Shown: positions 27,548 through 36,054 of the stretch, in pieces | Numbering within the stretch: position 1 is the stretch's first letter | Layout of the letters: each line of letters begins with the position of its first letter | Assembly: GCA_024685545.1 (NCBI GenBank) | Contig: JAIKVR010000081.1 | Coordinates: forward strand, 1-49,905 | Source of the DNA: Eubacteriales bacterium | GTDB taxonomy: Bacteria > Bacillota > Clostridia > Eubacteriales > Anaerofustaceae | Direction of reading: 5' to 3' | DNA: 49,905 nt | The notes under the pieces: generated by a model | The model's input: the letters and a program-made list of their open reading frames with translations, nothing else | Database searches by the model: none | What the model was told of the DNA's origin: nothing | Program-made: the position numbers and the translations under genes

Positions 27548-28725
27548 TGGAAAAAGCCTATATCCCCGCTGAATTTGACCCGTTTCACCTCGGGCACGAA
27601 TACCTTATAAAAAGAGTAAAAGAACACGGCATAGATGCCGTCATCTGCGGGATGAGCGGACCTTTCGCCCAGAGGGGCGAGCCTGCCTTCTTCGACAAAT
27701 TTGCAAGAGCCCGCGCAGCCGTCAGAGGCGGGGCGGATGTTGTTTTTCAGACTCCCCATATCTTCGCATTATCCCCCGCACGATCCTTCGCTGAAGGCCA
27801 TATCCGCTTGTGCGAAGCCAGCGGCTGCCGGATTCTGGCGTTCGGCGTGCAAGGAAACATCGCTGATAAGCTCCTCAGATCCGCCGACCTCATGAAGGTT
27901 GATCGGGTAAATAATAATATATCCGCCAAGCTAAAAGATAATACCCCGTACCCTGCCGCAAGGATAGAAGCCCTGGAAGAAACGGACGGCGGAGACTATT
28001 CGTTCCTGAGGGAACCGAATAACATCCTGGCGCTGGAATACCTGATGGCCCTTGAAAGACTGGGTTGCAGCGCCGAGCCACTCATGATTGAAAGGCTCGC
28101 AGCCGCCAGCGCTTCAGCAATAAGGAGCAAGGCTTCTGAAGGCAAAAACATATCGTCTCTGCTTCCCGAAAGCAGTCGTGAAGAAGCGGGATTTTCAGAT
28201 ACAGAAGATGACAGGAAGCGGTTCGATATCCTGTTCAAGGCAATGCTGATCTCTGTCGGTGCGGACGGCCTGAAAAAAGTCAAGGAACTGCCTGAAGGAA
28301 CAGAAAACCGGATGATCTCGGCATTGAGTGAGCTGGACATATCTATGGAGGCATTCACTGCCAAGGTCACATCAAAAAGCCTGACAAAGAGCCGTGCAAG
28401 AAGGATACTCATTAACGCTTTCCTCGGTATAGATAAAGATATGGAGGAATACTTCGACAAGAACCCGCCTGTTTATTTCCGTCTGCTCGCCATGAGCGAG
28501 GCGGGCAGGAAAGCAGTGGGCGAGATCACAGATAAAGGACAGGCCGCAGTGATCGCTAATGTTGCGGACAGTCTGCCGCATCTTAATGAGACATCACTCA
28601 GATCTATCCTGCTGGATATCAAGGCGCAGAATTTCAGGGATATATTTTCCGGGAAATACAACGACGATTACCGGCAGCCTCCAAGAGTCATACCAGACAC
28701 GAGAAATAGATGTGGATTTTCTTAA
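27547..28725 (+). CDS. tmcAL: tRNA(Met) cytidine acetate ligase TmcAL
   Basis: 392 residues from ATG 27547, overlapping the ogg stop by one base (TGATG). MEKAYIPAEFDPFHLGHEYLI shows the HxGH nucleotidyl-transfer motif (HLGH, 14-17), the family form of 'EYNPFHNGH'. MSGPFAQRGEPAFFDKFARARAAVRGGADVV and the 'PNNILALEYLMAL' stretch are also characteristic. TmcAL activates acetate with ATP and makes N4-acetylcytidine at the wobble position of elongator tRNA-Met. It is slightly shorter than the B. subtilis protein (415). It joins two other wobble-modifying genes (mnmE, mnmG) in this operon. Confidence 0.93.
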   Translation: MEKAYIPAEFDPFHLGHEYLIKRVKEHGIDAVICGMSGPFAQRGEPAFFDKFARARAAVRGGADVVFQTPHIFALSPARSFAEGHIRLCEASGCRILAFGVQGNIADKLLRSADLMKVDRVNNNISAKLKDNTPYPAARIEALEETDGGDYSFLREPNNILALEYLMALERLGCSAEPLMIERLAAASASAIRSKASEGKNISSLLPESSREEAGFSDTEDDRKRFDILFKAMLISVGADGLKKVKELPEGTENRMISALSELDISMEAFTAKVTSKSLTKSRARRILINAFLGIDKDMEEYFDKNPPVYFRLLAMSEAGRKAVGEITDKGQAAVIANVADSLPHLNETSLRSILLDIKAQNFRDIFSGKYNDDYRQPPRVIPDTRNRCGFS

Positions 28726-28769
28726 TAGGGTGATTCCGCCGATATCCATAAGGCCGTTATATTTTTGAA

Positions 28770-28797
28770 TGGCATAACCTCCGGGTTATGTCATTTC
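28770..28797 (+). terminator. terminator after tmcAL
   Basis: TGGCATAACC and GGTTATGTCA (28770-28779, 28784-28793) form a long stem with loop TCCG followed by TTTC. Confidence 0.65.
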
Positions 28798-28930
28798 ATA
28801 TTGCGTTAATTCATTCAGAAGAACGAATCCATAGTCATGGAATCAGTACTGCCAATTCCGATTTCTTTGCGAGTTAAGTCACATGACCGTTTCATTGTGG
28901 AAATATCATTGTGTGAGAAAACACATTCTA

Positions 28931-28960
28931 TTGACAGAAGCAACACTAAAATGATATATT
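28931..28960 (+). promoter_or_regulatory. promoter of the abiE pair
   Basis: TTGACA (28931-28936), an 18-bp spacer and TATATT (28955-28960). The -10 lies inside GATATATTTATATC, itself a 6-2-6 palindrome. Confidence 0.65.
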
Positions 28961-28975
28961 TATATCGTATTTATA

Positions 28976-28999
28976 ATATAATATACGTTAATATTATAT
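28976..28999. repeat. palindromic operator candidate upstream of abiEi
   Basis: ATATAATAT (28976-28984) and ATATTATAT (28991-28999) are perfect 9-bp inverted arms around ACGTTA. TTATATCG occurs both here (28994-29001) and at 28960-28967. AbiEi proteins are known to bind inverted repeats and repress their own operon; these repeats lie exactly between promoter and start. Confidence 0.55.
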
Positions 29000-29015
29000 C
29001 GCAAGGTGATTATTG

Positions 29016-29672
29016 ATGACTTATATAGAATACGTTCAGAACTTTTTCGAACAGCAGGGGCATGGAACCCCGATCTATACGGATAAGATAGCAGAGGCTA
29101 TGGCCGCGAATTATGGGATCGACAAAAAAAAGGCTGCTGCTGCAACTGCCGTTGCAGTAAAGCGCATCATGGATAATGGCAATTTGCCAGACTTACGTTG
29201 CTACCAAAAAGGAATATATTACCGCACTGTCGTAACCCCCTTCGGTGAGATAGGGGTCAACCGGGAAGAACTGATTGCCAACAAATACCTTCTCCCAGAT
29301 AACGGATATGAAACAGGGCTACGTCTTCTCCATCACATGGGATTGACAACTCAAATGCCGACGGAGCATCTATTTGCGACAAACATCGCTAAGGACTGCA
29401 TTCGGCATGACAGCAAGCTAGGTGTTTCTATTTGTCCTCCGAAGGCTCCTATAAATAAACAAAACAAAGCATATCTCCAAACTCTGGATGCCATTGATCT
29501 TCTTGATAAAGCCCCTGTTGATGCAAAGAATCCATACACAATTCTTGCCGATCATATCCAGAAAAACGGACTGCAATACGAGACACTTTTGTACTATGCC
29601 GACAAATATTACAATCAAAAAACGATAATCAAGCTTGCTCATACGGCAAGTCAGAAGAGGGAGAGAATTTGA
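29016..29672 (+). CDS. abiEi: AbiEi-type antitoxin (DUF6088-like)
   Basis: 218 residues. I start at ATG 29016, preceded by AAGGTGAT; a TTG immediately before would add one residue. The N-terminal 70 residues form a winged-helix-like part (TPIYTDKIAEAMAANYGIDKKKAAAATAVAVKRIMDNG), followed by 'LPDLRCYQKGIYYRTVVTPFGEIG', the layout of AbiEi/DUF6088 antitoxins. The stop overlaps the toxin start (TTGA), as in type IV abi pairs. AbiEi neutralises the AbiEii nucleotidyltransferase and represses the operon. Base composition is lower in GC than the surrounding genes, which fits horizontal acquisition. Confidence 0.82.
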   Translation: MTYIEYVQNFFEQQGHGTPIYTDKIAEAMAANYGIDKKKAAAATAVAVKRIMDNGNLPDLRCYQKGIYYRTVVTPFGEIGVNREELIANKYLLPDNGYETGLRLLHHMGLTTQMPTEHLFATNIAKDCIRHDSKLGVSICPPKAPINKQNKAYLQTLDAIDLLDKAPVDAKNPYTILADHIQKNGLQYETLLYYADKYYNQKTIIKLAHTASQKRERI

Positions 29673-30742
29673 AACTTCATCAGGATACAAATGCGTTCCG
29701 AGTATTACTTGAACAGGTTCATAATCGAACCGGATACCGGACAGACGTTCTGGAAAAGGATTACTATGTCGTGCTGATACTTCACGAACTAGCAGAAAAA
29801 CAGGAAGCGGGTCTGCCCGCCTACTTCAAAGGCGGGACGGCGTTGTACAAAGCGCTAAGAACTACGAATCGTTTTTCGGAAGATATCGACCTTTCAGTCG
29901 ATACCCGTGGATGCAGTCGGTCACAAAATGACAGACGTCTGGAACAGGCTGCCAAGAAATACACCACAATGGATCGTGACGCTTCTTCTGGAAGAACGAA
30001 CCGCTCTGAAGTGATCTCCTTTTTCACCTATAATCCAATCACCGTTTATGACCCAAACGACGCATTGCAACGGTTTGGCAAACTGAAAATTGAAGCAACC
30101 TCCTTTACGATTAGCGAACCCATAGCAAGTCTTGAGATTGCGCCTATGGTTTATGATCTTGCTTCGGAGAATGAACAGCGGATTCTTCGGGAGCAATACA
30201 ACGTCACGCCGTTTTCAATCATGACGATCACGCTTGAACGGATTTTCATCGATAAGCTGTTCGCAGTGGAAGCGTACGTCAGACGCTCCGCAGATTCCCA
30301 GCGGGCGTTTGAAGCCGCCAAACACATCTACGATCTTGCAGTTATGATCCGCAACCCAGACATCCAGCACCTTCTCGTAGATGACGCAATGGTCAAAAGA
30401 CTGTTGGATATCCGCATCGAAGAGGAAGCTGGGAGGCTTGACGGAATTCCCGGCATTATGCCGCAGGAGTTTACTTTCTTTGAAACAACAGCGGAAAACA
30501 ATGAAGTCAGGAAAGCATATGCAGTCATGCAGGCGCAGTATGTGCTTCGACCAGAAGACAGAATTGATTACGACGTAGCCATGGCAGCTTTAAACGAGAT
30601 TCTCCACATGCTCATGAAAAGCAGAGCATGGACATTGTATACACCAAGTGAAGAGCTTATACGTCAAATCCAACAACAAGAAAAAGAACGGCTCCATCCT
30701 TCACCGAAGAAACACCAGAAAAGTAACGATATGGAAAGATAA
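29669..30742 (+). CDS. abiEii: AbiEii/AbiGii-family nucleotidyltransferase toxin
   Basis: 357 residues from a TTG overlapping the antitoxin stop. The nucleotidyltransferase core is clear: FKGGTALYKAL (53-63) then RFSEDIDLSV (68-77) with the catalytic Asp72 and Asp74, plus the later ERIFIDKLFAVEAYVRR helix region conserved in AbiEii (here 'LERIFIDKLFA'). AbiEii toxins transfer nucleotides, in studied cases to tRNA 3' ends, and cause growth arrest during phage infection (abortive infection). The pair stands alone behind its own promoter. The C-terminal 30 residues are Gln/Lys/Pro-rich and probably flexible. Confidence 0.88.
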   Translation: MKLHQDTNAFRVLLEQVHNRTGYRTDVLEKDYYVVLILHELAEKQEAGLPAYFKGGTALYKALRTTNRFSEDIDLSVDTRGCSRSQNDRRLEQAAKKYTTMDRDASSGRTNRSEVISFFTYNPITVYDPNDALQRFGKLKIEATSFTISEPIASLEIAPMVYDLASENEQRILREQYNVTPFSIMTITLERIFIDKLFAVEAYVRRSADSQRAFEAAKHIYDLAVMIRNPDIQHLLVDDAMVKRLLDIRIEEEAGRLDGIPGIMPQEFTFFETTAENNEVRKAYAVMQAQYVLRPEDRIDYDVAMAALNEILHMLMKSRAWTLYTPSEELIRQIQQQEKERLHPSPKKHQKSNDMER

Positions 30743-30842
30743 CAGCAGTTGGGAGCGATTCGGACCGGGATTGATACCGATACAGAATTACTCCCGCTTT
30801 TGTATAAAAAGCAGAGTGGAAACAAAAGATATTCTTACACAT

Positions 30843-30874
30843 ATGGGCGGCGGAGAAAGAATCCCGCCGCCCAT
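30843..30874. repeat. perfect 11-bp GC-rich inverted repeat downstream of abiEii
   Basis: ATGGGCGGCGG and CCGCCGCCCAT are perfect arms around a 10-nt loop. No T-run follows on either strand, so it is not a textbook terminator. The gap 30743-31020 otherwise shows only AT-rich sequence and a small CGCTTTT/AAAAGC stem near 30795-30815. Confidence 0.6.
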
Positions 30875-31020
30875 TGACTAAATACATCATTAAATTGTTT
30901 AAGTTGTATAATCCTATCTTCAGAAATATTACTAACCGACTATGACAAACAGAAGCCTAAACTTCAATAAATATTTCTTATAGGTATCTGTTTTCTGCCG
31001 TCCTCTTTGGTCATTCAAGC

Positions 31021-32529
31021 CTATTTGCCGAATCTCTTAAGATATACCTTCATCAGGAAAGCCATCAGTTCGCTGGACACGGCTTTTTCAGGCGTGCTCA
31101 CATCGGCGAACCTCATCATGTTCGGATCCTCCGTTGTGTACGGCTTCCATTCGGGCATGGGAGTACCGTCGGCATCATTGCCGTTAGGATCGCCGTTCTT
31201 GAAGAAATTGCCCCAGTAGTTGCACATCTGGCGGGCCAGGTCGTAGTGCTTGCCGACGAACGGTCTCCAGCACTTGGCCAGTGTCTCGAAGAAGAACCAG
31301 AGGTCGGAGGAATGGAATGTTCCCGGGTTATCCCAGCCGGGGATCTCGGGATCGAAGCAGTAGTAGTACATGGGCTGATCGATGCCGTTGAGTTCATCGG
31401 CTCTCTTTAAGGACTTGTAGGCGAGCTCCAGTGAGCAGATCCTCGCTGCCTTCATGGCTGTATCAAAATCGTCACCGACGATCTTCAGGAATTCATCTGT
31501 CTCCTCTCCGAATGCTTCCTTAGCCTGAGCCTTGAATTCATCCATGTTCTTGGCAGGGAATTCGGCGAAGAACTCGTTGGAGGTGTGGCCTACCAGAAGA
31601 GGCACATTGTGCCTGTTGCCGTCCATGAGGCGCTTATCGGTGGCTTCCGGCAGGAATACACCGTCAACGACGGTACCGAATCCGCCGCGGAAGGTATTGG
31701 ACGCATCCCTGATGATAACGGCGTCCAGTTTTCTCGCTTCTTCCAGTGTTTTAACGCCCAGGACCTTGAAGAATTCTTCCCCGTTTGCCTCGGCGTCAGC
31801 GAGGGTGTTGCGTCTCATCGGTCTGCCGTAGAGGTATGCCATCATTCCGCTCATGATGATCGCCTTCTGGAAGAGGCCTTTGTCCTGCGGGCTGGTCAGC
31901 TGGGAAATTACGCTGCCGCCGCCTGCGGACTGTCCGCCGATAGTGATATTGGTCGGGTCACCGCCGAATGCGGCGATGTTGCGGATAGCCCATTTGATGC
32001 CGGCCTGCTGGTCGAGATGTCCGAAGTTGGTCGGGGCATCAGGCTGCTCGGCTGTGAGCTGCGGGTGAGCGAGGAAACCGAATACTGTGAGTCTGTAGTT
32101 GACGGTGACGACGACGACTCCGCGTCTTGCGATCCTCTCTCCGTCGAACTCCATCTCGGCAGTGTTGCCTTCCCTGAGGCCGCCGCCGAAGAACCATACC
32201 AGCACGGGAAGCTTCTCGTCAGGTGTCTTTGCCGGTGTCCAGACATTCAGGTACAGGCAGTCTTCGCTCATGGGAATGGAGGGATCCACGTTCCACTCTC
32301 TGGAATAGATGTTATTCAGATCTAGTCCTGGGATGTGCTGCATCGATATGGGAGCGAAGGTGTAGCATTCCTTTACTCCTTCCCAGGGTACGACCGGCTG
32401 CGGGGCTCTCCAGCGGTTCTCTCCTACCGGAGGTGCCGCGAAGGGGACTCCCTTGAACGCTGTTACTCTTGGATCGGCTGCAGGGATACCGCGTATCTCT
32501 CCGCCTTCGATCTTGACTTGTCTGATCAT
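31021..32529 (-). CDS. type-B carboxylesterase, copy A
   Basis: 502 residues from ATG 32529 with AGGAGG seven bases upstream (the frame remains open further out without a ribosome site). COesterase-family alpha/beta hydrolase: nucleophile in GGQSAGG (Ser201), acid Glu319 (HTSNEF), and His406 (GTFHSSDLW). The usual oxyanion HGGG is FFGGG here (113-117). EDCLYLNVWTP (90-100) is a family signature. No signal peptide, so cytosolic. It is the second of two tandem paralogues, 88 nt apart from copy B. Residues 1-230 differ from copy B at only six positions, while 231-385 are strongly diverged. Substrate unknown; the arabinose operon next door suggests esterified plant sugars. Confidence 0.88.
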   Translation of the reverse strand: MIRQVKIEGGEIRGIPAADPRVTAFKGVPFAAPPVGENRWRAPQPVVPWEGVKECYTFAPISMQHIPGLDLNNIYSREWNVDPSIPMSEDCLYLNVWTPAKTPDEKLPVLVWFFGGGLREGNTAEMEFDGERIARRGVVVVTVNYRLTVFGFLAHPQLTAEQPDAPTNFGHLDQQAGIKWAIRNIAAFGGDPTNITIGGQSAGGGSVISQLTSPQDKGLFQKAIIMSGMMAYLYGRPMRRNTLADAEANGEEFFKVLGVKTLEEARKLDAVIIRDASNTFRGGFGTVVDGVFLPEATDKRLMDGNRHNVPLLVGHTSNEFFAEFPAKNMDEFKAQAKEAFGEETDEFLKIVGDDFDTAMKAARICSLELAYKSLKRADELNGIDQPMYYYCFDPEIPGWDNPGTFHSSDLWFFFETLAKCWRPFVGKHYDLARQMCNYWGNFFKNGDPNGNDADGTPMPEWKPYTTEDPNMMRFADVSTPEKAVSSELMAFLMKVYLKRFGK

Positions 32530-32570
32530 TACATATCCTCCTAAGTTGATTGATATTTGTTTTTTCGCAG

Positions 32571-32605
32571 AAAAACGGCTGTTTCCCTGATTAAGGAAAC
32601 AGCCG
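32571..32605 (-). terminator. intrinsic terminator between the two esterase genes
   Basis: Minus strand: CGGCTGTTTCC pairs with GGAAACAGCCG (arms 32595-32605 and 32576-32586) with an 8-nt loop, followed by TTTTT (complement of 32571-32575). It ends copy B transcription, so copy A may have reduced read-through or its own promoter. Confidence 0.85.
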
Positions 32606-32616
32606 CCGTTATTCAT

Positions 32617-34122
32617 TTATTTGATCTTTGCGCAGTAATCGTCTACGAGGAACTGAGTGATGGCATCCGGCTCGTAAACGAAGGGCTCGGGAGCATCTCC
32701 CCATCTCATCGTATTGGGTTCGGCAGTTGTGAAGGGCTTCCACTCAGGCATAGGTTCGCCGTTGGCGTCATTGCCGTTGGGATCGCCGTTCTTGAAGAAG
32801 TACGCCCAGCTGTTGCACATCTGGCGGGCCAGGTCGTAGTGCTTGCCGACGAACGGTCTCCAGCACTTGGCCAGTGATTCAAAGAAGAACCACAGATCGG
32901 AGGAATGGAATGTTCCCGGGTTATCCCATCCGGGGATCTCAGGATCGAACACATAGTAGTAGATGGGTGATTTGATCCCGTTCTTCTCGTCATTTTTCTT
33001 CAGGGCTCTGACCGCGATCTGCACTCCGTTTACGGCGGTGATCTCTTCCGCCTTGACAGGATCTGTTCCGACGATCTTCATGAACTCGTCAGCCTTATCC
33101 CCGAATCCTTCGGCGACCTTTTTGAGTTCCTCAAGAGTCTTTGCCCCGCATCCGCGTTTGAATTCGCTGGAGGTATTGCCGATCATCAGAGGAACGTCCA
33201 TCCTCCTTCCGGCTTGGAGATTCTCAGAAGAATCGCCTAGCTGGAAGACTCCGTCGTTTACGGTGCCCCAGAATCCGCCGAAAGCCTCGCATTTGTCTCT
33301 GAGGGTGACTTCATCGATCTTTCTTGCTTCTTCAAGAGTCTTGACTCCGAGGTAATCGAAGAACTCCACGCCTCTCTTCTGGATGGCTTCGAAGGAGTTA
33401 TCCATCAGGGGCCTCTGGTTGTACAGAGACACCATCATTCCGCTCATGATGATGGCCTTCTGGAAGAGGCCTTTGTCCTGCGGGCTGGTCAGCTGTGCGA
33501 CAACGCTGCCGCCGCCTGCGGACTGTCCGCCGATAGTGATATTGGTCGGGTCGCCGCCGAATGCGGCGATGTTGCGGATAGCCCATTTAATGCCGGCCTG
33601 CTGGTCGAGATGTCCGAAGTTTGCCGGGGCGTCGGGCTGCTCGGCTGTGAGCTGCGGGTGAGCAAAGAATCCGAATACGTTAAGTCTGTAGTTGACGGTG
33701 ACGACGACGACTCCGCGTCTTGCGATCCTCTCTCCGTCGAATTCCATCTCGGCAGTATTGCCTTCCCTGAGGCCACCGCCGAAGAACCATACCAGCACGG
33801 GAAGCTTCTCGTCAGGTGTCTTTGCCGGTGTCCAGACATTCAGGTACAGGCAGTCTTCGCTCATGGGAATGGAGGGATCCACGTTCCATTCTCTGGAGTA
33901 AATGTTATTGAGGTCAAGTCCGGGAATGTGCTGCATCGAAATGGGAGCGAAGGTATAGCATTCCTTTACTCCTTCCCAGGGGATGACCGGCTGCGGAGCT
34001 CTCCAGCGGTTCTCTCCAACCGGAGGTGCCGCGAAGGGAACTCCCTTGAACGCTGTTACTCTTGGATCGGCTGCAGGGATACCGCGTATCTCTCCGCCTT
34101 CGATCTTGACTTGTCTGATCAT
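32617..34122 (-). CDS. type-B carboxylesterase, copy B
   Basis: 501 residues from ATG 34122 with AGGAGG upstream. Same fold and catalytic set as copy A: Ser201 in GGQSAGG, Glu320 in NTSSEF, His406 in GTFHSSDLW, and the same FFGGG in place of HGGG. The first 230 residues are almost identical to copy A (V47I, T148N, L153F, T167A, I208V, S209A when compared A to B), as is the segment 386-470; the middle 155 residues, which form the cap and acid-bearing part, differ widely. It diverges from araB across a 318-bp gap. Cytosolic by lack of signal peptide. Substrate unknown. Confidence 0.88.
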   Translation of the reverse strand: MIRQVKIEGGEIRGIPAADPRVTAFKGVPFAAPPVGENRWRAPQPVIPWEGVKECYTFAPISMQHIPGLDLNNIYSREWNVDPSIPMSEDCLYLNVWTPAKTPDEKLPVLVWFFGGGLREGNTAEMEFDGERIARRGVVVVTVNYRLNVFGFFAHPQLTAEQPDAPANFGHLDQQAGIKWAIRNIAAFGGDPTNITIGGQSAGGGSVVAQLTSPQDKGLFQKAIIMSGMMVSLYNQRPLMDNSFEAIQKRGVEFFDYLGVKTLEEARKIDEVTLRDKCEAFGGFWGTVNDGVFQLGDSSENLQAGRRMDVPLMIGNTSSEFKRGCGAKTLEELKKVAEGFGDKADEFMKIVGTDPVKAEEITAVNGVQIAVRALKKNDEKNGIKSPIYYYVFDPEIPGWDNPGTFHSSDLWFFFESLAKCWRPFVGKHYDLARQMCNSWAYFFKNGDPNGNDANGEPMPEWKPFTTAEPNTMRWGDAPEPFVYEPDAITQFLVDDYCAKIK

Positions 34123-34440
34123 TACAGATCCTCCTTAAATATATGTTAATTCTCAGAAGAACTCAGATACAAAAAAACTCTCTTATTCGGCTTTGGAATT
34201 TGATTTAGATCATCAACACAGTTTATATCCCTATGTTTCCCTCCGAACAGATAAGTTTACCCTCGGGTTATTGATTGCTATAAAAAAACGTATAAAATAG
34301 TAACCGGAAGATCAATACTTCCCGATTTGCCTTATTTCCCCAAAACGATGTCTGCGTGAATTTAATTAGCCCAACGGGAAATATCGATTTGATTATATAA
34401 CTTACGGTCAAACAATACAATATTTACAGAGGAAAGAATT
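34123..34440. other. divergent control region, esterases / araBDA
   Basis: AT-rich. A plausible rightward promoter is TTGATT (34271-34276) with TAAAAT (34293-34298, 16-bp spacer), leaving a leader of about 140 nt; a closer TACAAT (34416-34421) lacks a good -35. A small hairpin GGAAG/CTTCC lies near 34305-34323. AraR- or cre-like operators were looked for and not recognised. araB is preceded by GAGGAAAG. Confidence 0.4.
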
Positions 34441-36054
34441 ATGGATGAAGAAGCAAAGAGCCTGATCGAAAACGGGGAGGCTTTCCTTGGACTAGAGCTC
34501 GGTTCCACGAGGATAAAAGCCGTCCTGATCGACGGGAGATTCAATGTCCAGGCCCAGGGCATCTTCGACTGGGAGAACAAGCTGATAGACGGCTACTGGA
34601 CATATTCTATTGAGGAGATCGACGATGGCATACGCGCCTGCTACGCGTCTCTTGTCAATGACGTAAAGAAAAACTACGGGGTCACCCTGAAGCGCTTTAA
34701 AGCCGCCGGGATCTCAGCAATGATGCACGGATACATGCCCTTTGATAAAGACGGACGGCTTCTTGTGCCCTTCCGCACATGGCGCAATACCACCACCGGA
34801 GCGGCGGCCGCCGAGCTGAGTGAACTGTTTGATTTCAACATCCCGCAGAGGTGGAGCATCGCCCACCTCTATCAGGCTATTCTGAACAAGGAAGAACATA
34901 TTGCCGATATCTCATATATAACGACACTGGCCGGCTACATACATTTCAGACTCACCGGAGTCAATGCTGTCGGCATCGGGGAAGCTTCCGGAATGTTCCC
35001 GATAGATTCCGCTATCAACGACTACGACAAGGGCATGAATGCTAAATTCGACGATCTCCTGAAGGAGAAGGGGCTCCCCTATACCCTGGACGATATCCTG
35101 CCGGATGTCCTTTCCGCGGGAGCGGATGCGGGCAGCCTCACCGAAGAAGGCGCTTCTTTCCTCGACCCGAGCGGAGAGCTGGAAGCAGGCATCCCCTTCT
35201 GTCCTCCGGAGGGTGACGCCGGCACCGGCATGTGCGCAACCAACAGCGTAAGGGTCCGCACAGGAAATGTTTCAGCCGGGACGTCGATCTTCGCAATGGT
35301 GGTCCTCGAAAAGCCGCTCGCCCACAGGCACACAGAGATCGACATGGTCACGACACCTTCAGGCAGTCCGGTCGCAATGGTCCACTGCAATAACTGCACC
35401 TGCGATATCGACGCATGGGTAGAGGTCTTTTCAGATTTCGCCGAACTGAACGGACTGAAGATAAAAAAGACCGACCTGTACTCAAAGCTGTTCAACGCGG
35501 CCTTAAGGGGGGAGCCGGACTGTGGCGGTCTACTTTCCTACAACTATTATTCCGGCGAGCCTGTAATGGATACCGAAAAGGGCAGCGCGGTCATGCTGCA
35601 TGATATCGCCACGCATCTCTCACTGAGGAACTTCATGCGCAGCCTCATCTATTCTTCATTTACGACCCTTGCCATAGGGATGGATATTTTGAAAGAGGAA
35701 AATGTCAGGATAGATTTGCTGACCGGCCATGGCGGACTCTTCAAGACCCCGATGGTCGCCCAGAAGCTCCTCGCGGATGCGCTCGGCACGAAAGTCGCCA
35801 CGAACGAGACCGCCTCAGAGGGAGGTCCCTGGGGCATGGCCCTTCTCGCAGCCTACCGCATGGAAAAGGGCGGAAACGAAACGCTTGAGGATTTCCTTGA
35901 AAACAGGGTATTCAGGACAGCCAAAACCACAGTCGCGGAACCGGACGAGCGTGGGACCCTCGGCTTTGAAGCCTACAAAAAGAATTATATAGCCTGCTTT
36001 GATATCGAGAGGGCGGCCGGCAGACTGTTTTACAGGGACAGCGAAAATGCTTGA
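34441..36054 (+). CDS. araB: FGGY-family carbohydrate kinase, probable L-ribulokinase
   Basis: 537 residues. FGGY features: the N-terminal ATP-binding FLGLELGSTRIKAVLID (about 15-31), PFRTWRN substrate loop, a GDAGTGMCATNSVR region (about 258-271) and the C-terminal LLTGHGGLFKTPMVAQKLLADALG block (about 425-448). This is a clostridial FGGY type that differs from E. coli AraB; the assignment to L-ribulose rests on its place before araD and araA. It phosphorylates L-ribulose to L-ribulose-5-phosphate. It overlaps araD by 8 nt. Xylulokinase activity is an alternative from sequence alone. Confidence 0.82.
   Translation: MDEEAKSLIENGEAFLGLELGSTRIKAVLIDGRFNVQAQGIFDWENKLIDGYWTYSIEEIDDGIRACYASLVNDVKKNYGVTLKRFKAAGISAMMHGYMPFDKDGRLLVPFRTWRNTTTGAAAAELSELFDFNIPQRWSIAHLYQAILNKEEHIADISYITTLAGYIHFRLTGVNAVGIGEASGMFPIDSAINDYDKGMNAKFDDLLKEKGLPYTLDDILPDVLSAGADAGSLTEEGASFLDPSGELEAGIPFCPPEGDAGTGMCATNSVRVRTGNVSAGTSIFAMVVLEKPLAHRHTEIDMVTTPSGSPVAMVHCNNCTCDIDAWVEVFSDFAELNGLKIKKTDLYSKLFNAALRGEPDCGGLLSYNYYSGEPVMDTEKGSAVMLHDIATHLSLRNFMRSLIYSSFTTLAIGMDILKEENVRIDLLTGHGGLFKTPMVAQKLLADALGTKVATNETASEGGPWGMALLAAYRMEKGGNETLEDFLENRVFRTAKTTVAEPDERGTLGFEAYKKNYIACFDIERAAGRLFYRDSENA

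Noticed and set aside
31585..32325. Long antisense frame inside the esterase gene
   Set aside because: Its reading follows the codon structure of the esterase on the other strand; similar shadows occur in copy B and in leuS (19232-20491).
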